NCBI GenBank assembly: GCA_900540635.1
Contig: UQGU01000004.1
Coordinates: forward strand, 1 to 64,000
Length of the DNA: 64,000 nt
DNA from: an uncultured Eubacteriales bacterium
GTDB lineage: Bacteria > Bacillota > Clostridia > Oscillospirales > Oscillospiraceae
Direction: 5' to 3'
In this document: positions 56,650 through 64,000 of the stretch, piece after piece
How positions within the stretch are numbered: the first letter of the stretch is position 1
Layout of the letters: each line of letters starts with the position of its first letter
The notes under the pieces: model-generated
What the model was told of the DNA's origin: nothing
What the model saw: only the letters and a program-made list of their open reading frames with translations
Databases searched by the model: none
Made by a program: the position numbers and the translations under genes

Positions 56650-58155
56650 ATGGCTTATTACTATCCCGAACCCAGCCACACCTTCAGCGAGTACCTTCTG
56701 GTGCCCGGCTACACTTCTGAGGATTGCATCCCGGATAAGGTCAGCCTGAAGACGCCGCTGGTCAAGTTCCGCAAGGGCCAGGAAGAGCCCGCCATTTCCC
56801 TGAACATTCCCCTGACTTCCGCCGTCATGCAGTCCGTGTCCAATGACACCCTGGCCATTGCACTGGCGAAGGAGGGCGGCATCAGCTTCATTTTCGGCTC
56901 TCAGTCCATTGAGAGCCAGGCGGCCATGGTCTCCAGGGTCAAGCACCACAAGGCCGGCTTCGTCACCTCCGCTTCCAATCTGACCCCGGAGAACACTCTG
57001 GCAGATGTTCTGGCGCTGAAGGCAAAGAACGGCTTCTCCACCGTGGCCATCACCGATGACGGCACCGCCAACGGAAAGCTCCTTGGCATCGTGTCCAGCC
57101 GGGACTACCGGGTCTCCCGCATGGAGCCTACGGACAAGGTTGCCTCCTTCATGACCCCCCGGGAAAAGCTGATCACCGCCCCCGCGGAGACCACGCTGAA
57201 AGAGGCCAACGACATCATCTGGGAGAACAAGCTGAACAGCCTGCCCATCGTGGACGAAAACGACCACCTGCTGTACTTCGTCTTCCGGAAGGACTACGCC
57301 TCTCACAAGGCCAACCCCCAGGAGCTGCTGGACGGAAAGAAGCGCTATCTGGTGGGTGCGGGCATCAACACCCGGGACTATGCGCAGAGAATTCCTGCCC
57401 TGCTGGAGGCCGGTGTGGACGTGCTGGTCATCGACTCCTCCGAGGGCTACACCTGCTGGCAGAAGAAGACCATCGAGTGGGTGCGCAAGACCTATGGCGA
57501 CACCGTGAAGATCGGTGCCGGCAACGTGGTGGACCGGGACGGCTTCCGGTTCCTGGCTGAGGCCGGTGCGGACTTCGTAAAGGTGGGCATCGGCGGCGGC
57601 TCCATCTGCATTACGAGAGAAACCAAGGGCATCGGCCGGGGCCAGGCCACCGCTCTGATCGAGGTTGCAGCCGCAAGAGACCAGTATTTCCAGGAGACCG
57701 GCGTGTACGTGCCCATCTGCTCCGACGGCGGCATTGTCCACGACTATCATATGACCCTGGCTCTGGCCATGGGTGCGGATTTCCTGATGCTGGGCCGGTA
57801 CTTTGCCCGGTTCGACGAGGGCCCCACCCCCAAGATCATGGTGAACGGCGCCTATATGAAGGAATACTGGGGCGAGGGCAGCAACCGGGCCCGGAACTGG
57901 CAGCGCTACGACCTGGGCGGCGCCACCAAGCTGAGCTTTGAAGAGGGCGTAGACTCCTACGTCACCTACGCCGGCCCCCTCCACGACAATGTGGAGGCCT
58001 CCCTGTACAAGGTCAAGTCCACCATGTGCAACGTGGGCGTCACCAACATCCCCGACCTCCAGCGGGATGCCAAGCTGACGCTGGTGTCCTCTGTCTCCAT
58101 CGTAGAGGGCGGCTACCACGATGTGACATTGCGGTCTTCCAACCCCGTGAAGTAA
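56650..58155 (+). CDS. guaB: IMP dehydrogenase, Tritrichomonas-type
   Basis: 501 residues. The barrel has the catalytic Cys320 in GGGSICITRE and the flap Arg419-Tyr420 in RNWQRYDLGG. Residues ~100-220 are paired CBS domains. From memory the sequence follows the Tritrichomonas foetus enzyme closely throughout (EGGISFIFGSQSIESQAAMV, MGADFMLGRYFARF-like, STMCNVGVTNIP), where the equivalents are Cys319 and Arg418-Tyr419. It makes XMP from IMP in guanine nucleotide synthesis. The start ATG follows AAGGAGGAAA. Canonical bacterial GuaB has GPGSICTTR instead. Confidence 0.93.
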   Translation: MAYYYPEPSHTFSEYLLVPGYTSEDCIPDKVSLKTPLVKFRKGQEEPAISLNIPLTSAVMQSVSNDTLAIALAKEGGISFIFGSQSIESQAAMVSRVKHHKAGFVTSASNLTPENTLADVLALKAKNGFSTVAITDDGTANGKLLGIVSSRDYRVSRMEPTDKVASFMTPREKLITAPAETTLKEANDIIWENKLNSLPIVDENDHLLYFVFRKDYASHKANPQELLDGKKRYLVGAGINTRDYAQRIPALLEAGVDVLVIDSSEGYTCWQKKTIEWVRKTYGDTVKIGAGNVVDRDGFRFLAEAGADFVKVGIGGGSICITRETKGIGRGQATALIEVAAARDQYFQETGVYVPICSDGGIVHDYHMTLALAMGADFLMLGRYFARFDEGPTPKIMVNGAYMKEYWGEGSNRARNWQRYDLGGATKLSFEEGVDSYVTYAGPLHDNVEASLYKVKSTMCNVGVTNIPDLQRDAKLTLVSSVSIVEGGYHDVTLRSSNPVK

Positions 58156-58164
58156 GTATAAAAC

Positions 58165-58194
58165 ATCAGCCCGGCGCGGAAAGCGCCGGGCTGA
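58165..58194 (+). terminator. Hairpin after guaB
   Basis: CAGCCCGGCGC pairs with GCGCCGGGCTG around a GGAA loop. No T-run follows, so it may be only partly effective; the next gene starts 20 bases on. Confidence 0.5.
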
Positions 58195-58212
58195 AATTAA
58201 GGAACAAACGCA

Positions 58213-58848
58213 ATGACGGAATTTCTGCTTATTCTTTTTGACCTCATCGGCACCGTTGCCTTTGCCATCTCCGGGGCACTGGTGGGGGTGGGCAAAAAAA
58301 TGGACCTGTTCGGAACGATCGTACTGGCGGTGTCCACGGCCTGCGGCGGCGGCGTGATCCGGGATATTGTGGTGGGCAATATCCCGCCCAATATGTTCCG
58401 GAATCCTCTGTATGTGTCCATTGCGGCGGTGGTGGCCGTGATCGTCTTCTTCCTGTGCTATTGGCACCGGAAAATGCCCAAGTGGGCAGGCCCGCTGTAC
58501 GACAGGATGCTTTTCTGGTTCGATACCCTGGGCCTGGCGGCCTTTACGGTGGACGGCATTATGGTGGGCATCTCCTGCGGCTATGAAAGCAATGCCTTTT
58601 TGCTGGCGTTTCTGGGCTTTCTCACCGCAGTGGGGGGCGGAACGCTGCGGGATGTATTGGCGGGCCGCATTCCGGATATTTTTCTCAAGCACATCTATGC
58701 CGTAGCCGCCATTGCGGGAGGCATCCTGCTGGTGCTCACCCTGCCTCTGGGGGAGCGGACGGCCATGATCCTGGGCTTCTCCCTGGTTATCGCCCTGCGG
58801 TGCCTGGCGGCACACTATCGGTGGAACCTGCCCAGGATCCGGGAATAA
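58213..58848 (+). CDS. TRIC/UPF0126 cation channel family protein
   Basis: 211 residues in two repeated three-helix units: LIGTVAFAISGALVGVGKKM, DLFGTIVLAVSTACGGGVIR, then LGLAAFTVDGIMVGISCGYE, LLAFLGFLTAVGGGTLRDVL. The GGG-x-RD repeat is the UPF0126 signature. Bacterial and archaeal TRIC proteins form trimeric K+-selective channels. The physiological role in bacteria is not established. Confidence 0.88.
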   Translation: MTEFLLILFDLIGTVAFAISGALVGVGKKMDLFGTIVLAVSTACGGGVIRDIVVGNIPPNMFRNPLYVSIAAVVAVIVFFLCYWHRKMPKWAGPLYDRMLFWFDTLGLAAFTVDGIMVGISCGYESNAFLLAFLGFLTAVGGGTLRDVLAGRIPDIFLKHIYAVAAIAGGILLVLTLPLGERTAMILGFSLVIALRCLAAHYRWNLPRIRE

Positions 58849-58865
58849 AAGGTACAAAAAGCGTC

Positions 58866-58910
58866 AAAACGGACGGGAAGCTTTTGGACTTCCCGTCCGT
58901 TCCGTTTTGA
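58866..58910 (+). terminator. Terminator of the UPF0126 gene
   Basis: GGACGGGAAGC pairs with ACTTCCCGTCC across TTTTGG, followed by GTTCCGTTTTG. Placed 20 bases after the stop codon. Confidence 0.75.
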
Positions 58911-58959
58911 AAGGGAATATGCTATCATGAGAGCATCCTAAATGTGAGGAGGCTTTTCT

Positions 58960-59949
58960 ATGATGACCCCGCGTGAGAACGCCATGGCGATCTACAACCG
59001 GCAGCAGCCGGACCGCTATTTTGACCTGATGGATGCCATCCAGCTTGTGCCGGACCCTGTGCTGATGTCCGGCATGGTTCCCCAGGACGGGCTGGAGCAC
59101 AAGGACCCCTGGGGGACCGTCTATATCTACAAGCCCGAAGCCCCCGGCCCGCATCCCCATGTCACTGCCGAAAATGCCGTCATCAAGGATATTACCCATT
59201 GGCAGGACTCCCTGGTGGTGCCACCTGCCAAAGGGCTGGACTGGTCCGCGGCCAGACAGGTGGCCGACGCCACGGACAGGGGCGAAAAATTTGTGGGCGT
59301 TATGTTTGGCGGCGGCCTGTTTGAGCGGAGCCACCATCTGATGGGCATGGAAAACGCCCTGTGCAGCTATCTGGAATACCCCGAGGAGATGGCGGCGCTG
59401 CTGCGGGTGATCGCGGACTATAAAATCGACTATATCCACGAAATGGGTAAGCAGATCCACCCGGACATCATTTTCTATCATGACGACTGGGGCTCCAAGC
59501 AGAATGTGTTTCTGCCCCCCAGAGTGTGGCGGGAGATCATCAAACCGCTGCAGAAGGAAATTGCCGATGCGATCCATGAAGAGGGCATGCTCTATATGCA
59601 TCACGCGGACTGCATCTGCCAGCCCCTGGTGCTGGATATGGTGGAGATCGGCATCGACATCTGGCAGGGCGTGATCGCCCAGAACGACATTGTGGAGATC
59701 CAGCGGGTGACGGAGGGAAAGCTCGCCATGGTAGGCGGCATTGACGGCCCGAAGATCGACATTGAAGACATTACGGAGGAGGCCATCCGGGCGGAGGTCC
59801 GCCGGGCGGTGGATACCTACTGCCCTGCCGGAAGATTCTACCCCGGCATCCCCAACGGCATCTGCTTCCGTCCCTGGAACGACGCCATCGAAAAGGATGA
59901 GCTGGCAAAATACGGCAGAGAATGGGCGCTGAAGCACCCGATCGTATAA
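58960..59949 (+). CDS. UroD-superfamily protein, second copy, divergent metal site
   Basis: 329 residues, ATG 58960 after GAGGAGGC. It keeps the UroD fold and HDDWGSKQNVFL as in the first copy, but the zinc-site segment is HHADC: aligned with the first copy it retains His and has Asp in place of the central Cys. A later Cys is in DTYCPAGRF. It is therefore a relative rather than a duplicate, and its methyl-transfer chemistry is uncertain. It is not uroporphyrinogen decarboxylase in context, since no haem pathway genes are near. Confidence 0.78.
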   Translation: MMTPRENAMAIYNRQQPDRYFDLMDAIQLVPDPVLMSGMVPQDGLEHKDPWGTVYIYKPEAPGPHPHVTAENAVIKDITHWQDSLVVPPAKGLDWSAARQVADATDRGEKFVGVMFGGGLFERSHHLMGMENALCSYLEYPEEMAALLRVIADYKIDYIHEMGKQIHPDIIFYHDDWGSKQNVFLPPRVWREIIKPLQKEIADAIHEEGMLYMHHADCICQPLVLDMVEIGIDIWQGVIAQNDIVEIQRVTEGKLAMVGGIDGPKIDIEDITEEAIRAEVRRAVDTYCPAGRFYPGIPNGICFRPWNDAIEKDELAKYGREWALKHPIV

Positions 59950-59952
59950 AAT

Positions 59953-59990
59953 AACGAACGACCTTCCCCGCAGGGGAAGGCCGTTCCTGC
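59953..59990. terminator. Terminator between the UroD-like gene and the PBP2 gene
   Basis: AACGACCTTCCCC pairs with GGGGAAGGCCGTT, loop GCA, followed by CCTGCTTTTC on the + strand. It serves the converging UroD-like and PBP2 genes. Confidence 0.75.
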
Positions 59991-59993
59991 TTT

Positions 59994-62141
59994 TCAGCTC
60001 AGTCCGTTTTCGTAGGTGTAGACCTCGCTGGCGTCCACCATTTCGAAGTAGGCCTTCAGAATAGGCTCGGCCACAGGGGCCATGGAGGAGCCGTGGGCGG
60101 TCTTCTCGCCGAAGATGGCAATGGCAACCTGGGGATCATCCATGGGGGCGAAGCACACGAAGACGCCGTGGTCAGAGCCGCCGGAGGAGTGCTGGGCAGT
60201 ACCGGTCTTGGCGCAGACGGTGATCTTGCTGGGCCACTGGGTGTTGTCCTCGTCCTTGGGGCCGCCGAAGCAGGTGGTGGCGGTGCCGCCGATCATGGTG
60301 ACCACTCGGCGCATACCGTCCACATAGGTGTTGTAAGTGGTATCGGAGATGTTCATCTTGCTGACCACCTCGGGGCTGTTGGAGTAGACCAGAGTCCGGT
60401 AGTCGGAGGAGGTGACCCGGTTCAGGAAGGTAGCCCGGTAGCGGGTGCCCTGGTTGGCCAGGGTGCAGGTGTAGACGGCCAGCTGCAGGGGGGTGAACCG
60501 GTTCTCGGACTGGCCGATGGCGCAAAGCACCCGGTCGCCGCCGTTCCAGGCGGCATCGGCGCTGTTCTTATAAGAAGCCTTCTTACTGGCCTCGTTTGCC
60601 CGCCAGCCAACCTTCTCGGTGAGCTCGATGCCTGTGGGTTCGCCCAGGCCGAAGCCCTTGGCAGTCTCATCCATCATGTCGATGGTCATCCGGTAGCCCA
60701 GCTCGTAGAAGAACAGGTTGCAGGATACCTTCAAAGCATCCTGGGCGGTCAGGTCGCCGTGGCTGCCGTAGCTGCTGGAATAGAACAGGCAGGTGGGGTG
60801 GAAATCGGGGAAGTCGTCGTGGCTGAACACGCCCGTATCATAGATGGTCTCGCCGGGGGCATAAATGGGCTGCCCGGCCTTGGGGTTGGTGGGGCCATAG
60901 ACGTTTTCCATGGCGGCCACCAGGGTACACATTTTGTAGGTGGAGCCGGGGGCGTAGGTTGCGCCGAAGGCCCGGTTGAACAGGGGCTTCAGGTCGTCGC
61001 TGTTGATGGCGTCCCAGTCCTCTTTCATGGTGGCCAGGTTGAAGGTGGGATAGCTGGCACAGGCCAGAATTTCACCGGTCTTCACCTTCATGACCACCAC
61101 GGCTGCGCCCTGGGCATCAATACCTTCGCCCTCGCCGCCGGTATTGATATTGGGGTCGGTGAGCTCCTTCATGCGCTTGGCCAGGGCGTCCTCGGCCACC
61201 TTTTGCAGGTCGATATCGATGGTGGTCTCCACATTGTTTCCGGCCACGGGCTCCTTGCCTTCCAGATACTGCTGGGAGACGATGGTGCCTTCCTTGGTGA
61301 CCTTGTCCAGACGCTGGCCGTCAATGCCGTGGAGGTAGGTTTCAAAGGCCTGCTCAAAGCCGGATTTGCCCACGTCGGCATCCATGGAATAGCCCAGCTT
61401 CTGATTTTCCTGCCACTCGGCATCCGTCATAGCACCCATGTAGCCCAAGATATGAGCGCCATAGGTGGTGTGGTATTCCCGGACGGTGGAGGATTCCACC
61501 ATCAGGCCCGGGGTGTTCAGCTCCAGAATGGCTGCCAGGTTCTCGGAATCCACGTCGGAGATGAAGACGTAGCTGGGCAGCTTGGTGACGCCGCGAAGGT
61601 CAAATTCGTACCGCAGACCGATAACGGCCCGGGCCTCCTCCTCGGTCCATCCCGCGGGAATTTTGTAGAGTTCCCGCATCTTTTCAATCAGCAGCGGGGC
61701 GGTTACGTCCGGGTCCCAGCTGCGGTCGGACATATAGTTCTGGTAGTAGCCCTGCCAGGCGGTGGAGTAGTCGGACAGGGTGTATTCAAAGGGCCGGGTC
61801 GTGGTCACAGGCAGATGGTCCTGGTGCTCAACGCCCAGCTCTTCACACTTTTTCAGCAGGGTATACAGGTATTCATTGCGGTTATCTGCGGATTTGATAA
61901 CGAAATGGTTGAAAACCAGGTCGTAAGAGGCGCGGTTGCCAACCAGAACCTTGCCGTTCCGGTCCAGAATATCGCCCCGGGCGGCCCGGACGGTGGTGAC
62001 GGTGGTGTAATAGGTTGTGTTGTCGGTGTTGCCATCTGTGGAGATGATCTGCAGGTTGAAAAGCCGCATGGCATAAAGCACCATGATAAAGGCAAACAGA
62101 CCCAGCAGAATTCTCGCACGCAGGCGTGTCATTCGTTCCAT
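59994..62141 (-). CDS. mrdA: Penicillin-binding protein 2 (elongation transpeptidase)
   Basis: 715 residues. One N-terminal helix (RILLGLFAFIMVLYAMRLFN), a class B PBP dimerisation region with RAARGDILDRNGKVLVGNRA and EYHTTYGAHILGYMGAMTDA, then a transpeptidase with SxxK in APGSTYKMCT, SxN in KVSCNLFF and KTG in CAKTGTAQHSS. It cross-links side-wall peptidoglycan with RodA and the Mre complex. It is the last gene of the mre operon and overlaps mreD by 13 bases. Confidence 0.93.
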   Translation of the reverse strand: MERMTRLRARILLGLFAFIMVLYAMRLFNLQIISTDGNTDNTTYYTTVTTVRAARGDILDRNGKVLVGNRASYDLVFNHFVIKSADNRNEYLYTLLKKCEELGVEHQDHLPVTTTRPFEYTLSDYSTAWQGYYQNYMSDRSWDPDVTAPLLIEKMRELYKIPAGWTEEEARAVIGLRYEFDLRGVTKLPSYVFISDVDSENLAAILELNTPGLMVESSTVREYHTTYGAHILGYMGAMTDAEWQENQKLGYSMDADVGKSGFEQAFETYLHGIDGQRLDKVTKEGTIVSQQYLEGKEPVAGNNVETTIDIDLQKVAEDALAKRMKELTDPNINTGGEGEGIDAQGAAVVVMKVKTGEILACASYPTFNLATMKEDWDAINSDDLKPLFNRAFGATYAPGSTYKMCTLVAAMENVYGPTNPKAGQPIYAPGETIYDTGVFSHDDFPDFHPTCLFYSSSYGSHGDLTAQDALKVSCNLFFYELGYRMTIDMMDETAKGFGLGEPTGIELTEKVGWRANEASKKASYKNSADAAWNGGDRVLCAIGQSENRFTPLQLAVYTCTLANQGTRYRATFLNRVTSSDYRTLVYSNSPEVVSKMNISDTTYNTYVDGMRRVVTMIGGTATTCFGGPKDEDNTQWPSKITVCAKTGTAQHSSGGSDHGVFVCFAPMDDPQVAIAIFGEKTAHGSSMAPVAEPILKAYFEMVDASEVYTYENGLS

Positions 62142-62842
62142 ACATGACCTCCGATGGTTCCAATGCGATAGAAAAGATGGTACAGCGGGATCATCAGCAC
62201 GATGGTATACACCGCTGTTTTTGCAAAATACGGGAGCCGTCCCAAATGGGTCACACCCGTGAAGACGGCCATGCCAAAAAGCCCCAGCTCATACACCAGC
62301 ATGGCAATGCTGCTGCACAGAAGCATGGAACCGGTGCTGCGCCGCCAGTATTTCTGCCGGAACAGACCGCAAAGCATGGTAGGCACGGTGATCAGGGCCA
62401 CACAGTAGGCTCCGGGGGCGGAGCCGGAAAAATAGTAGACGGTGGAGGCCAGCAGTGCAAAAATGCTTCCGGTCTCCGTGCCCTCCAGCAAGCCCACCAG
62501 CAAAATGGCGGCCACACCCAGGTCCGTTGTTGCGCCGAAGAGCTTGATGCGGCTCATGACGCAGTCCTGGATGACCAGACATAGAATGCAGCTAAGAATC
62601 AGCAGCACCCAGCGCAGAAGATTCATGCGCTGCTGCTTTGTAAAGTGCAGGGAGCGCACAAAGGGCGAGCGCTGCTTATCCGGCTGGAATTCGGCCTGAC
62701 TTGCCTGGATCTTGTCCACGGTGTCCACCAGCCACCGGGCGAAGGCGCTGCCTCTGCGGCGCCTGCGGCGGCGCGGAGGAGCGGAGCGGGTCTTCGGTGC
62801 GGCCTTGGAATTTGGGCGTTTTTTCTTCTGCTCTTCTGCCAT
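62129..62842 (-). CDS. mreD: Rod shape-determining protein MreD
   Basis: ATG 62842 (MAEEQKKKRPNSKAAPKTRS) is used; GTG 62854 is an alternative that overlaps the mreC stop. 237 residues. The first ~75 are an unusual very basic cytoplasmic extension (PPRRRRRRRGSAFAR), followed by the five- or six-helix MreD core (NLLRWVLLILSCILCLVIQD, LGVAAILLVGLLEGTETGSI, AGYCVALITV-like). The core positions the cell-wall elongation machinery. The extension is longer than usual for the family. Confidence 0.85.
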   Translation of the reverse strand: MAEEQKKKRPNSKAAPKTRSAPPRRRRRRRGSAFARWLVDTVDKIQASQAEFQPDKQRSPFVRSLHFTKQQRMNLLRWVLLILSCILCLVIQDCVMSRIKLFGATTDLGVAAILLVGLLEGTETGSIFALLASTVYYFSGSAPGAYCVALITVPTMLCGLFRQKYWRRSTGSMLLCSSIAMLVYELGLFGMAVFTGVTHLGRLPYFAKTAVYTIVLMIPLYHLFYRIGTIGGHVWNE

Positions 62843-62850
62843 GGCGGGCC

Positions 62851-63777
62851 TCACGGGGTGGTGGTCTCCGCCGTGGTTTCGGCAGAGGCATCGGTGGTGG
62901 CGTCGGTGGTGGCGTCGGTGAGAGTGGAAGAAGCGATGGTAGTGCCCGTATCGGTGGTATAGCTGGTGATGATGAAGATCTGCTCCAGGGCGTTGATGTC
63001 CGCAGCGGGCTCCAGCAGGGCGTATTTGGCAACGCCGGTGGCCTCAAAGCCTGCGTCCACAACAGAGCCCACCACCAGGCCTCTGGGGTACACCGTAGAA
63101 CCGGAGGTAACCACCTGCTGGTTGTTCCGAATGATGGCGGCGGAGGGCAGATAGTTCATCCGCAGCAGCTTGTCATTGCCCCGGATATAGCCGCCGGACA
63201 CCATGCCATTGTAGCCGGAGGCGGAAATGGTGGAGCTGATTTCCAGGGTGGAGTCCAGCACGGTTTTCACTTCGGCATAGTTGGGGCCAACCTGGGTCAC
63301 CAGGCCCACCACCTCACCGTTGGCGGTGACGGCGCACATATTCACGTCAATGCCGGAGTTTGTGCCCCGGTTGATGGTCAGCACGTTCGTGAAGTCCGTG
63401 GAGCTCCAGCCGATGATATAGGCATCGGTCATGACGTAGCTCTCGTGGGTAGCCAGAAGTTTATTCTGGGCCCGCAGACGCTCGTTTTCACGGCTGATGG
63501 CCGCCGCCTGACGGGTGGTGTCCTCCATTTCGGCGATTTGGGCCTTCAAGACGGCGTTCTCCGCTTCCAAAGCCTCATATTTGAACATGTAGCTGTAGTA
63601 GCGTTCTACGGTGTTGGTCAGACTGGTGGCCACGGCCCGGAAGGGGGTCAGCGCGCCCTGGACCAGCAGGTCCGGAATGCTCTGGTTGGTCAGGCCGGAC
63701 AGAACGGAAAGACCCGCCGTCACCAGCACGGCGACGACCAGAATGATGCGGAGCTTGGTATTGAACAGCTGCTTCAT
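62851..63777 (-). CDS. mreC: Rod shape-determining protein MreC
   Basis: ATG 63777 (MKQLFNTKLRIILVVAVLVT) after GGAGGACGC gives 308 residues: a membrane helix, a coiled coil (YEALEAENAVLKAQIAEMED), then paired beta-barrels (NVLTINRGTNSGIDVNMCAV, GEVVGLVTQVGPNYAEVKTV, VVTSGSTVYPRGLVVGSVVD). The C-terminal ~30 residues are a Thr/Ala/Asp/Glu repeat (DATTDATTDASAETTAETTT). It links MreB, MreD and PBP2. The upstream ATG overlaps the maf stop by 4 bases. Confidence 0.92.
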   Translation of the reverse strand: MKQLFNTKLRIILVVAVLVTAGLSVLSGLTNQSIPDLLVQGALTPFRAVATSLTNTVERYYSYMFKYEALEAENAVLKAQIAEMEDTTRQAAAISRENERLRAQNKLLATHESYVMTDAYIIGWSSTDFTNVLTINRGTNSGIDVNMCAVTANGEVVGLVTQVGPNYAEVKTVLDSTLEISSTISASGYNGMVSGGYIRGNDKLLRMNYLPSAAIIRNNQQVVTSGSTVYPRGLVVGSVVDAGFEATGVAKYALLEPAADINALEQIFIITSYTTDTGTTIASSTLTDATTDATTDASAETTAETTTP

Positions 63778-64000
63778 GCGTCCTCCTCCCAGCCGGGAAC
63801 CAGGGCTTTCAGGGTTTGGCCCAGGCGGCACACAGGCAGACCCATTACATTGTAATAGTCTCCCTCCATCCGCTCACAGAACAGGGCGGCCCCACCCTGG
63901 ATGCCATAGGCACCGGCCTTGTCCAGGGGCTCCCCGCTCTCGGCATAGCGGCGGATCTCCTTTTGGGTCAGGGGGCGGAAGTGGAGGTCCGTGACCTCGG
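63774..64000 (-). CDS. maf: Maf-family nucleotide pyrophosphatase, C-terminal part
   Basis: The frame enters at base 64000 and ends at TGA 63774-63776 (75 complete codons visible). It reads EVTDLHFRPLTQKEIRRYAE, SGEPLDKAGAYGIQGGAALF, VMGLPVCRLGQTLKAL. Maf proteins hydrolyse non-canonical nucleotides; the fixed order maf-mreC-mreD-PBP2 is seen in many Firmicutes. The N-terminus lies outside the window. Confidence 0.9.
   Translation of the reverse strand, partial: EVTDLHFRPLTQKEIRRYAESGEPLDKAGAYGIQGGAALFCERMEGDYYNVMGLPVCRLGQTLKALVPGWEEDA

Noticed and set aside
56614..58857. Long - strand open frame opposite guaB and the UPF0126 gene
   Set aside because: Antisense shadow of two conserved genes; composition typical of reverse-complement coding.

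Overview
The window looks like the origin-proximal chromosome of an endospore-forming, probably gut-dwelling Clostridia, most likely Oscillospirales (Ruminococcaceae/Oscillospiraceae-like). This rests on Gram-positive lipobox lipoproteins, the yabP-yabQ-divIC-yabR sporulation/division cluster, the order dnaA-dnaN-yaaA-recF-gyrB-gyrA, canonical parS sites, GC-rich codon use, a choloylglycine-hydrolase (bile salt hydrolase type) gene and many dispersed GC-rich intergenic repeats. The species is not determined. No rRNA, tRNA or CRISPR array was seen.

Layout. 1-3.5 kb is an accessory segment (RhuM-like, BRO-N/DinD-like, small unknown, two XRE regulators). It ends at an abrupt junction near 3505 where a truncated XRE gene abuts a truncated sugar-ABC ATPase. 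3.7-6.4 kb holds the rest of that sugar ABC locus (binding lipoprotein, divergent LacI regulator). 6.4-9.9 kb has an AbrB-type gene remnant between two copies of a ~115-bp repeat, then tcdA, tatD, a phosphopantetheinyl transferase and a DUF308 membrane protein. 10-12.8 kb is yabP-yabQ-divIC-yabR, an SDR and rpiB. 12.9-21.7 kb is a carbohydrate locus: AraC regulator, a complete ribose-type ABC transporter and a GH2 glycosidase. 21.8-26.7 kb has a UroD-superfamily methyltransferase and a metal/chelate ABC operon ending in an FmdE-like protein. 27-33 kb has an acyl-ACP thioesterase, an HtrA protease, a two-component system and an XRE-DUF3169 pair.

33-45 kb contains the electron-bifurcating NfnAB pair, mscL, a parA-parB-serS operon with two parS sites, hflK-hflC, the bile salt hydrolase and a HepT/MntA toxin-antitoxin pair. 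45.1-55 kb is the replication cluster (dnaA, dnaN, yaaA, recF, gyrB, gyrA, rnhA, remB-like), with a probable oriC at 55.0-55.5 kb. 55.5-60 kb, on the other side of the origin, reads mainly on the + strand (YitT, a Tritrichomonas-type IMP dehydrogenase, a TRIC/UPF0126 protein, a second UroD-like protein). 60-64 kb is the rod-shape operon maf-mreC-mreD-PBP2.

The most interesting signals are the gene-breaking junction at ~3505; two families of MITE-like dispersed repeats, some supplying gene ends or terminators; hairpins built from TCCACAG/CTGTGGA (DnaA-box-like) stems scattered through intergenic DNA; a HepT toxin whose HEPN arginine is glycine; a perfect palindrome on the bile-salt-hydrolase promoter; yabQ reading through the whole of divIC; and an IMPDH very like the parabasalid enzyme. 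No single wholly new multi-gene system could be demonstrated from sequence alone.
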